A DNA stretch of 64,000 nt from Camarhynchus parvulus (lineage: Eukaryota; Chordata; Aves; Passeriformes; Thraupidae): assembly GCF_901933205.1 (NCBI RefSeq), contig NC_044597.1, forward strand, positions 3,026,126-3,090,125, in the 5' to 3' direction. The notes under the pieces are model-generated. The model did no database searches. It had not been told where the DNA came from and worked only from the letters and a program-made list of their open reading frames with translations. The translations under genes were made by a program, and so were the position numbers. How positions within the stretch are numbered: position 1 is the stretch's first letter; each line of letters starts with the position of its first letter. Of this stretch, positions 32,992-43,600 are shown in pieces.

Positions 32992-35900
32992 CTAGATGAT
33001 GGTGCAGGAGCTAAAGGCAGCGCCCCGTTTGTTGGTGCTCTGTGTTGGCACGAGTTTTCCCTTCCCATAGTACCCCGAGAATATCGCCCTCACATCAATC
33101 TTTTTCGACAGCACAAGCATCCACATCCCATTATCAAAATACAGCAGTTTCCCTCCTCCAATTTCCCCCACTTGCTCCCCTTTGTTGCCTGCCTTTTCCA
33201 GCTTGACAAACTCCAGCAGGTCGAGCCCTGTCTGGACGGCTTCGACGCCGTTGGCGCAGCCCAGGGTGATGTGGGCACGGCTGCCCCGGGGGAGGTTGTC
33301 CGTGGGCAGGATCTTGTCAGCATCCCCTGGCCACAGCAGCAGCTGCTGCTCGCTCAGCTCGATGCGAGCCCCGACAGTCTTTGTGGTGATGAACAGTGCA
33401 GAGATGGACAGGGTGAAGCCTTTGCCATAGGAAGCCTTCACAGCCTGCAGAGGGACACGCACAGGGGACAGGGTTAGTGCCTCTGGGGCTGCTCGTGGCA
33501 GCTCTTGCTGTGACATGGGCAAAATATCCAGAGCAAGGAGAAGGTCAGTGCCTCCTGATGTGCCAGCTCTGTGGATCTGGAGCTGGTAACAGCTTTCCAA
33601 TATTTAACCTGGGCTTATGTGCTCTGAAATAATCAATCTGGGGATCTGAATACCTCAATTCGTCATCATTCAGCTCAAGCTGTCAGAGATGATGCTGGAA
33701 GTCATGTGTGATCGGGGACAGTGGGAGTATTTTGTGTGGAAATAGGAAACAAAATCACCATGTCCACAATTTGGAGTTTTCTCTGCACAGGCCATATAGA
33801 TGTAGTTCCTGTCCCTATATTTGGCCTCTTGGGTCAGAGCAAAGCCCATCCCCAACCCTCTCCCAGGCTCATGGACACCCCAAAGGGGAGGGACGGGACA
33901 GGGGGGTGTGGGGAGGAGGTGGGACCCCAACACTCACTTCCTGCTGTGCATATTCCTCAGCTCCAGCTGCTTTTCCAAACTCAGTGTATTTCGTGGTGCA
34001 GTGCAGGACCCCAGGTGGCCTCTTCACAAAGTAGCTGGTGAGATCTATTTTTATTTTGGGATCTTCGATAGCAGAAGGAACTGCAGATACAGGTAAACAA
34101 TGTCACTGTTACAAAGTGATGCCCCTGATGTCAACCCACGAGCCCTGGTCCCATCTCTCCCTTCCTCACCTCAGCCTTCACATCTCATCTCTGACTGCTG
34201 GGTGGGAAACCAAACCCCTCCCTCCTCCCAGGCTCACTGCAGATGGAGCCAGAGAACAGAAGCTCCTGTGCATCACCGTGGCTCATCTTAAACCGAGTCC
34301 CCTAAGGGATGGGATTGTTCAGTTCAGCCTTTCCCATTTCTCTCTCTTTGCCTTTTTCCCACCCAACCCCTTGGAACCAGGGGACACCCAGGATCCCATG
34401 TCCTGCTGCAGCCACCTGAGCTCAGTGCCCTGTGGGGCCAGACCTAAACAGACTTGGGAAAAGCTTTTAATTTATTTTTACTTATAAAAGCAACTTTGTC
34501 AACTATGAAGACCAGGTTAGTAGCTTTAAAAAGCTTTTCTTTTGGCAGTGTTAGAAATTGACTTTAGAAGCTAATCAGACTCATGAACAGGTAAGAATGT
34601 GGTAAGACAGCATCAATACATACAGTATTTACTCTCCTTTTTGAAGGCTTTGAGACTCCCAAGCTCATCCAAGAATGCCTGGCCAGCCTTCCTCAGGATC
34701 TCTGAACTTCTTTTGCTCAAAAACCACCCAAAATACATGGGGAGGAATTCTTTCTCTAAACTTGGCTTCATCTTCTTCAGCTCTTCCACAGACAGTTTCC
34801 ACTGGTTCTTGTCCTTTAGCTGGGGACAATCCAAGCGCCAGGGGGTTTTGGGCTCGGCAAAGATGACTTTGTAGCGATACTTGTCAGCAATGTCAAAGAG
34901 CTGCTCCAGCCGCTCCCGCTCGTGGTGAGTGTCATCCAAAACAATGACGCTGATCTCCCGTTTGCAATAGTCAACTAGATCCTCATCCACCTTGGAGTAC
35001 TCTTCAGGAATGGAGCTTCTGATTAATGGTGTGATTTTATAGTGATCAACAGAGATGACCTTGCAGGCGTCTTTGTAGCGATCGTGGATGGCCTGGGCCA
35101 GGGTGGACTTCCCACTGCCAGGCAGGCCCCGGAGGATGAAAAAGGTTTTGGATTCTTTCAGTGTGGAGATGGTGTCTTCATCGTCCAGGAATGGGAAATG
35201 CAAACTCTCAGGTCTCTCTTTTGCTGATTGAGTAGACATTTTTCTAAATATTTTAGGCAGGAAAGGGTGACTCTTCTTGGAGAAGCCTCTGTTCTGAAAT
35301 GGAAGGAAAAAAACACTTTGCAGGGCAGGAACCCCAGAGACAATGTGGCCCTGTTGGGACCTGTAGTGGAAAGGATGGGCACAGGGAGCATCTCCCCAAC
35401 ACTGCCTCACTTGGGTGCCCTGCTCCGCTGACACCTTCTCCCACAGCTGCTCTGGCTGGTTGTACAGCAGGGATCCACTGCATCCCACCCGAGGGCTGAA
35501 GGTTCAGCCCTGCTCCCTGCTCTGGCCTCAGCAGCTGCAGTCCTGCCCCACTGGGAAGGGATTTCTCAGGCACCAGGATCTGCCACAAAGCCCCAGCCTG
35601 GGCAGAGCTCCTCATGTGGCACATTTAGCCTGAGCACTTGAACAAACACCTGTGGCTGCCGGATGTGAGGGCAGTGACCCACGGAGGAGCCCAAGGGGAA
35701 CTGAAAGTCCCAGCAGGTTGAGAGCTGCCACACTCCTGTCCCTTCACCTGAATCACAAACTCTATTCCCAGGCTGTTTCCTAGAGCAGCCCACAAGGATG
35801 CTGCTGTCTCTGAGCTGCACTGAGGATCAGCAGCTGAGCACCTCACAGGAGGGAATTTGAGCTTCCAGGAAAGCCAAACCCCTCCCAGCAGCTGCAAGGC

Positions 35901-37175
35901 AGAACTCGAAAGTGAAACCTCGAGTGCTGGAAGAAACGAAAGACTTGTGGTTGGCAGCAGTGAGCGGGAGATGCCGCTGGGAGCTGGCACGGCTGTCCCT
36001 CCCCTCCTGCCAGCAGCTCCGGTTAGCAAAATCCCAGATTAATTCCCAGTAGAGCCTGGGAAAACACAGGACTGAAAGGAAATGCTGGATTTCTTCAGCT
36101 GTGCGAGTCCTCAATAGCATCACCGCGGCAGACAGTGCTTGTTAGGTCAATAAATGAACTGCCTGAGGGCCAGCCCAGCCTGGGATCCACTGGACCGTGG
36201 GGGCGATGCCCAAGAAGTGAGTTTTGCCTTTGATGCAAAAATTGAGAAGTTTTTATATAAAACATAACCGCTCTGCCTGGGCCAGAAAAATGTGTTTCCA
36301 GTTCGCAGTTTTTAAAAAACACTTTTCAGGTGTTGATTTCCCCATCTCTTTATTCCAGAAGGTGCAGATGGGTTTTGGTTCCAAAATGCCTTGGGAGCAG
36401 AAGCAGAACCCCACATTTCCCACGGGCACTGCCTGCCCTGGGCTCAGCTGCAGCCCGAGGGACAAACGAGCCCCTGAGAGCAGCAGGGACCTGTGGGCTC
36501 TCCGGAGATCCCCGTGCTGCTTTCCCCGCACACCGGAGGAAGCCGGTGAGTTACCTGGAGCGCAGCACAGGTGCCCCGCTTGCCCGGGGGTCGCAGGGCC
36601 GGGCTGTCCCCGCACCGGGCTGTCCCGCGGGTGGGGACCGGGGCCGCTGTTCTGCCGCGGCAGCTGCCGAGGGGACTGAGGCGCTTTTCAGCCCCTTGAA
36701 CAAAGGAACAATCGCGGCCCCCCCGGGCCATTGTTCGCCGCCGGCTCGGGGACAACGGGCGCCTTCACGGGCCGGGCCGGGCGGACAAAGCCTCCGCAGA
36801 GCCTGGGGGAGCGGGGTCCCGCCGGACAATCTCCCATTGAGCCGCCCCCACAAAGCTCCCGCTTGTCTCCTGCTCCCCACCATGGAGGGAGCCATCGCTG
36901 CCGGCCCCGGGCTGCCCGTGCCCCGGCAGCCCCCAGAGTGTCCCGGGACCCCCGAGAGGGAGCCACGGGCCCCGGGGCCGTTCTCTGGGCCCGGCTGCCT
37001 CCGAGCGCCCCCGGCCCTGCGCCCACGTGTCGGCAACGCCGCCGGCGCTTCCGCCCTCCCGGGCATCGGAACCTTGGCCGGGCGGAGCTGCAGCCCCGAT
37101 CCCGATGCTGATGCGGATGCTAATCCCGGTCCTAGTCCCGGTCCCAGTCCCCATCCCGCTGGTCCCGCTTACCAT
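32992..37175 (-). CDS. CNP: CNP, 2',3'-cyclic-nucleotide 3'-phosphodiesterase
   Basis: Four coding exons on the minus strand give 419 residues (human 421): 37173-37175, 34633-35293, 33938-34080 and 32992-33444. Exon 1 supplies only the initiator ATG, followed directly by the donor GTAAGC. Exon 2 then continues [14 protein letters not shown], so the long form matches mammalian CNP2; an internal Met at 35237-35239 (KMSTQ) would start the short CNP1 form. Exon 2 has a P-loop, [10 protein letters not shown], and a kinase-like fold. The catalytic domain has both HxT motifs of the 2H phosphoesterase family, HCTTKY in exon 3 and AHITLG in exon 4. The C-terminus CTII is a CaaX prenylation signal that anchors the protein to membranes. 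In mammals CNP hydrolyses 2',3'-cyclic nucleotides to 2'-nucleotides and supports non-compact myelin. It lies just downstream of ODAD4 in the same direction. Confidence 0.96.
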
Positions 37176-37480
37176 GGTGAGGGCAGCGGCTCTGGGGCGG
37201 CCGCCGGTGCGGAGCGGCGCGGCGGGGAAGCGGCTCTGGGGCGGGCGCGGCCGCCGCTCCTTTCATAGCCCCGGGACTCGCCCGCCCCCGAGGGCCGGGC
37301 CGAGCCCTCCCCGGGACAGCGGGGGGGCCCCGGGGCTCAGCGCCCCGCCCGGTGCCGGGGATGCTGCCGGACAGTCCCGTGCGGGGCCTCCAGAGGGGGA
37401 TGCGGGCCGGGGGGAGGCAGCGCTCCGAGAACGGCCGCGGCTCGGACCAGCTCCTTCAGCTAGGGACACACCACTGCAGT
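36480..37480 (-). promoter_or_regulatory. CNP: CNP CpG-island promoter and intron 1 start, with SOX-like motifs
   Basis: A GC- and CpG-rich block surrounds CNP exon 1, whose ATG is at 37173-37175. Just downstream in CNP intron 1, between about 36699 and 36856, seven SOX-type HMG motifs occur in otherwise GC-rich sequence: AACAAAGG 36699, GAACAAT 36706, CCATTGTT 36728, GACAAAG 36784, GACAAT 36825, CCATTG 36834 and ACAAAGC 36850. SOX10 is known to drive oligodendrocyte genes, so these could be an enhancer; binding is not shown. The long open frames across this block result from base composition. Confidence 0.5.
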
Positions 37481-37489
37481 GCTGGGTAC

Positions 37490-37647
37490 GACGCTTGCTC
37501 AATATTTATTTCAACTTCCTGCCTAGGCTCTACTTTTCCCCACTGCTGTCCTTTATTTCCTTGCTGTTTCTTCCCTTTAACCTTTTCTTCTGCTTACTTA
37601 CTTCCCCCCTTTAACCTTTCTTCTTCTCTGTATCATTTCTGGCTTCC
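37490..37647 (-). other. ODAD4: ODAD4 3' untranslated region
   Basis: Minus-strand AATAAA signals (TTTATT on plus) are at 37552-37557 and 37505-37510, giving a 3'UTR of only 100-160 bases. The predicted ODAD4 end is roughly 200-300 bases from the CNP first exon, so the two genes are packed head-to-tail. Confidence 0.5.
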
Positions 37648-40600
37648 TTATGGCTTTTCATCTTGATTCCCTTTCTCCTCCTCTTCCACATTCTCAGCGG
37701 TGGTTTTTATGCTGTCACTGCTGAAAAGGCGATCTGGGAAGAGAAAAGGAAACTTAAGCCAAGTCCTAGAACTCAGCTGCTGGGCACAAGAAAGGCCCCC
37801 GGTCTCCCTTACCCTCACCAGGAATGCCTCAGTGCCCTCTAGGTCCTGGCACGGCCTGAGGGGAGCAGCCCCGGGGGCTGCGGGCACAGCGCCCTGCCAG
37901 GACCCTCCCCAAACCCCAGCAGGGTTGGGACAGGGCCGGGATGTCGGTGACACCGGGCCAGCCTGCAGGGGACATTCAGGGAGCTGGGCACGGCCGGGCC
38001 TGGGAGTGCAGCTGAAGCAATCCCAGACTCCCACCAAGATTTTAATTCAATACTTGCAAGGAAACGGGTGCTGTGGGAATTCTGATGTGCTGCTGGTGTG
38101 CAGAACAGGAGAGTGGGGGGTTTTCCCATTTCTGGGTGCAGAGGCATGAACAACAAGTACCTTCATGTGAGGGAATTGTCCCGTCTTTGTGGTCTTTGTT
38201 CAGCTCTGCAATGAAGCTTTTGCTCACGTTATCCAAGGCCTGAAAGGGACGAAGTTCTTGATAAAAGCCCCAGAAATGCAGCTACATATCCAACATTTTT
38301 CTGTTTTCTTTAGCTATCATTACCAAATCATTTTGCTATCATTACCAAATCCTTTCCTAGCATTTTTCTGGCATTACTGGCTGGATTATCCCAGCTGGGA
38401 CAACAGCTTCTCCCAGAGGCTGCCCAGAGCTCCTCCTCCATCCCCCTTACCGCAATGATGCCATTTTGAGCAGTTTCACTGGGCATAAGCCTTGCCTTCT
38501 CCAGAGCCCTTTCAAAATTCAGGATTGCAGACTGGTAATCTTTCAATTTCACTGGAACAGACAAGGATATCAGCTGGTTTAGCCCAGGATCAGGAGAACA
38601 GCAAGAAGTAATCAAGCCAGTCTTGATCTGAGCAGTTGCTTTGGCTGTTAAATCCTAGAAAGTTTTCAGAGCAGCTTTTCAAACGAGAGCAAAACCTGTG
38701 CCGACATCTTTACCTTGTGCCTGTGCCACCAGCACAGTGGCATGGAGCTGCCATTCCACATCTCCCTCTTCATCTGCTGACTGCAGGGACTGCTCTCCAT
38801 AATCTTGGGCTACTTCAGCATTATCCAGCTCGAGGTAGCACCGTCCAATTTCATGGAAAAGCCAGGCCTTCTCCAGGCTGGATTGGGCCAGTGGAATCTT
38901 CTCCTCCCAGCTTCAAGCAGAGTAAGACAGAGAAACCTTTACCAACCCTCACCGGGTACAGTTACAACTCAAACACTGATTTGATAGCAAAGGGCTCATG
39001 TCACAGACATCTTTTATGGAAAATCCTTTCCTTAGGATTTTTCCTCCTGAGAAGCTGAGGCCTCAGGAACAAAATGTAAGCAATGGTTATCTGCTGCTGT
39101 GGAGTGCAACAGGTGCATCTTTGATTGGTCTTATAGAGTTGTTTCTAATTAATGGCCAATCACAGTCAGCTGTCTCGGACTCTCTGTCCAAGCCACAAGC
39201 CTTTTTATGATTCCTTCTTTTTCTATTCTCAGCTAGCCTTCTGATGAAATCCTTTCTTCTATTCTTTTAGTATAGTTTTAATGTAATATATATCATAAAA
39301 CAATAAATCAAGCCTTCTGAAACATGGAGTCAGATCCTCATCTCTTCCCTCATCCTTGGACCCCTGTGAACACCATCACAGGCTCAGATGTGAAAATTTC
39401 CCCAGGCCTGGCTGCAGTGAGAACACACAAGTGAAAAAGCACAACCTGGGTCACTCCAGCCCCCGATGCCTTTGCTGCTGGGCTGTACTCACGTGTTGAT
39501 GGCCTGCTGGAACTTTCCAATTCGGGCGTACACGTGGCCGATGTTGTCCAGGGCCCGGGACGTGGCGTCCGGCAGAGCGCTGGGACAGGGAGACAGAGGG
39601 ATTGTGACACTGACATCCTCCTGTTCCTCACTCACTCTGCTTTTCTTCATGGTCCCCTTGGTGCTCCCCATGCCCTCAGAGAATTGTTAGGAAGTAAAAG
39701 GCCCAGGTCAGACTGAAAGTCATGAAGCCAAGGTTGATTTTTGATTTTATCTACAGCTCTGGCAGCTGACCCCATGAGACACATGGGAAATGGTTTAGCT
39801 GTGCCTTTGATTATTATTAATTTTTGTGCAAATCTGACAGCCCTTGGGAAAGTCTTTCCACTTTTCTTTGCCTCTGTTTCCCTTTGTGGGAACAACTCAT
39901 GGATGACTTCTGTTTTTCAAAGCAAAGACACAGAAATGTGTCTGCAGGTCCCTGACACCAGCCTTGATCCTGTGCTTGGACCAAGCTTTGCTCCATGCTA
40001 CAGGCAGCTCCTTCTGTAATAAAGCCCTGTGGGCTTTAATTTTTTTTTTAATTATCCTCATTCTCATCTTCAGAAGCAGTGAGATGCTTCTTTGCGTACC
40101 TTTAGCTTAGAGATGGAAAAGCCTGTGCGAGGAGCAGATAAATGCCATGGGAGTCATAGAATCACAGAGCGGTTTGGGTGGGAAGGGACCGTAAGGACTC
40201 AAACCCCCATCATGGGGTAATTAACGCGAGTAATTAAGGAGTCATTAGCGGCGTCTCCAGTTGCAGCCGCCAGAGGGTGCAGCCCGCCCGTCACTGCCCG
40301 TCCTTCCCGGCGCCTCGGGTTCAGCGAGGTCCCAAACTCGGCATCTCCTCCCCTCTCTCCTGCTAATTCCTGCCTTTGCCTGGCCTGCTCAGGGACTGCG
40401 ACCACCAGGAGAGAGGCAGCCTTTTCCTAAACCAACATTCATTTCCAAAAGGATTTTTGAAAATGAGAAACAACCACTCAGTGATATTTGAAAAGCTCAG
40501 TGCACTACTGCCAAAAAAGTCCCAAATCACTTCAAGGCACTGTTCCATGATTTCTGCTATGTTTTGCAAATTCTTGCTACATCTAAGACTACATTTTCCT

Positions 40601-43600
40601 CCACTGTGGTTCAGCTGGAAGAGCTGTGGGATGTGTCTGGTGCAGACAGGTAAGTGCACCTGGAAGAGACCTTTATTTCAAGGCATGCTTAACAGTCTCT
40701 ATGAAAAGAAGTTTAAGACAAAATGTAGCAGAAAACTGGAGCAATTTCAACCCTGATCTTCCTGAGAAGAAAGTACCTGCTCAAGATTAAAGTGCTGAGA
40801 CTTGGACTTATGTTCTTTTGCTTTGCTACAGAAGAGGTTTTGATATGCCCTATGCTGTGGGTCCTTAAAAATCTGCTTCAGGTTCCTTATTTTGAAACAG
40901 TGAAGATAAAAATTCACCACACACCCTAATTCTTGTGCAGAGCTGAATGTGTAACCCTGTTAAACCCCCCAGGTGAGGATTACTTTACCTAATGCTAAAA
41001 CACCCCCACAGAGGTATTTCCCCCTTTCTCCACCCACCTGAACTTCCCAGAACTTACTGCTCCCTGGCACATTCCAGATCCATCTTATGGCTGTGCAAAG
41101 CTGCCTCCATCTGTCCCATTGCCAACTGGCCATTCCCAATGCAGCTGTGGAGGTTCCCAATCAGTTCATACTTGTTGGGAACTTCATTCTCTGACCAGGC
41201 TTGTATCTTTTTCAGCAGACGTTCAGCTTTCCTGCAGCTTTGCTCAGCAGAACCTCTGGCCAGCACTGGGGACAGGGAGCAGAGTTGGACACTGGGGTGT
41301 GACACAGAGACATTGAGAAGTTGTGAATTCCCCATCCCTGGAGATGTCCCAGGCCAGGTTGGATGGGGCTTGGAGCAACCTGGGATAGTGGAAGGTGTCC
41401 CAAGGTAGGGGGGGTGGAGTGGGATGAACTTCGAGGTCCCCTCTGTCACCATCATATTTTCTGAAAAATCCTCTTTGCCCAGGATTCTTCTCCTGGGAAG
41501 TTGAGAGGCCTCAGAGAAAAAGGAAAACAATATTATCTCATTTGCTTCTCCTGTGTTTTGCTGCTTTGGAATGTAGTTTGGAGATTGCATATCCAACAGG
41601 TGGTTGTTTGATTAATTTCATGTGAATTTTTTTAGCTTAATGACAAATCACAGTCAAGCTGTGTCAAACTCTGGAGAAAGAGTCATGAGATTCATTATCA
41701 TTCTTTGTAGCCTTCTGTAAGTATCCTTTCTCTATTCTTTAGTATAGTTTTAGTATAGTATTCTTTAATATAATATAATATCATAAAATAATAAATTAGC
41801 CTTCTAAGAACATGGAGTCAGATTCATTCTCTCCTGCCATGGGGGACCCCAGAAAATACCACACCCTTCCAACCCAAACCATCTTGGGTTTCTGTGATAC
41901 TCAGGAATTGAGACCTGGTGAAGCGGCTAACCCTCAAAGCTCAGGAAAAGAGCTGCCCAGAGCCAGGAACCTACTTAGCTCAATATCCTCCACCTCCTTT
42001 GCAATGGCTCTGGCAATGTCAGATGGTTTCTGTTTCTCGTCCTGCGCCTGGCCCTGCCACAGGACCCTGTGCTCATAAATCAGCTTCTGCTGCTGGTTCA
42101 GGTAGGAGATGCCACCCAAAACCAGGTCCGCGACTTTGACCCCCTGCCTTGTGAATTCCCCCTCCCTGGAGGTGTTCCAGACCAGGCTGGATGGGGATTG
42201 GAGCCACCTGGAATAGTGGAAGGTGTCCCTGCCCATGGTAGGGGTGGTGGAACAGGATGAACTTCAAGGTCCTTTCCAACCCAAACCATCTTGGGTTTCT
42301 GTGATACTCAGGAATTGAGACCCAGTGAAGTGGCTAACCCTCAAAGCTCAGGAAAAGAGCTCCCCACAGCAGTGGGAGGCACTCAGCCTCCAGCCAGGAA
42401 CCTACTCAGCTCGATATCCTCCATCTCCTTGGCGATGGCTCTGGCAATGTCAGATGGTTTCTGTTTCTTGTCCCGCGCCCGGCCCTGCCGCAGGACCTTG
42501 CGCTCGTACTCCCGCGCGTAAATCGGCTTCTGCTGCTGCCAGAAGTCCCGCCGCTGGTTCAGGTAGGAGATGCCATCCAAAACCAGGTCCTTGACTTTGG
42601 CCCCCTGCCTTGTGCTGCTTTGCATCAAGTCTGGGAATAACATAAGGTAGAACCGAGGTGAGAATCAACAGACCTGAGCTGCAGCTCAGCGGGGAATTGA
42701 TTGGGAATGTTCTTCTGTTCTGACACAGTCCTAGATATGAAAGTGTCCTGTGCTCGTCAGAGCTGAGGTGATGGGGGAGCGAACAATAAACTCTGTGACA
42801 TTCACATTTTCTGAAAAATCCTTTCACTCAGAATTTTTCTCCTGGGAAGCCTCAGAGAAAAAGGGAAACAATTATTATCTCATTTGTTTCTCCTGTGTTT
42901 TGCTCGTGTGGAATGTGTTTGGAGATTGTTTACCCACAGGTGATTGTTTCATTGGATTGTGCTGTGAGTTGTTTTCACTCATTGGCCAACTGGGGTCAAG
43001 CTGTGTTGAGACTCTGGAAAGAGTCACGAGTTTTCATTATTATCTTTCTAGCATTGTATAAGTATCCATATAACATAACGTAAATATAATATAATATAAT
43101 ATAATATAATATAATATAATATAATATAATATAATATAATATAATATAATATAATATAATATAATATAATATAATATAATATAATATAATATAATTAATA
43201 TAATATAATATAATATAATAATATTAGCCTTCTGAGAACATGGAGTCAGATTAATCATTCCTTCCTTCATCAGGGCACCCCACAAATACAATAAAACTCT
43301 GCTACCCCTGTGGTTCAGTGAGCTGAGCTGGCGTTCCAGCCTCGTGTCTGCTGCCTTCTCTGTTCATCAGAGCCAAGAAGGGGCCCAGTAAGTGGGGCCA
43401 GCTGTGCTGAGCACCTGCACTCTGGGACAGAACATCTGTATGGCACATCTGTATTGACAGGGCACTTTGAACAGTGCTGTGGATCAGGCTGGCAGATGGA
43501 AAGTGAGAGGGCTTTCACCTGCCTGCAAACCAGACTGCCCACATGTGTAATTAGTGCTGGCAACACTGTTAAACCTGTGAGCAAAGCAAATCTTAATCAC

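Larger units (their letters stand above)
41321..42609. repeat. Tandem duplication of CR1 end plus ODAD4 exon 6
   Basis: Two tandem units: unit A 41321-42148 (interrupted by the LTR at 41444-41863) and unit B 42149-42609. Each starts TTGTGAATTCCCC with a CR1 end, runs through shared intron sequence (TTCTGTGATACTCAGGAATT) and ends in ODAD4 exon 6. Unit B holds the real exon 6 (42406-42630). Both units begin at TTGTG, which also occurs in exon 6 at 42610-42614, so the join was made at this microhomology. Confidence 0.88.

Noticed and set aside
36330..37268. A 312-codon open frame on the plus strand over the CNP promoter
   Set aside because: GC-driven frame through a CpG island, low complexity and opposite to CNP exon 1.
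41934..42236. A 100-codon minus-strand frame considered as a separate gene
   Set aside because: It is the decayed duplicate of ODAD4 exon 6 fused to CR1 sequence.
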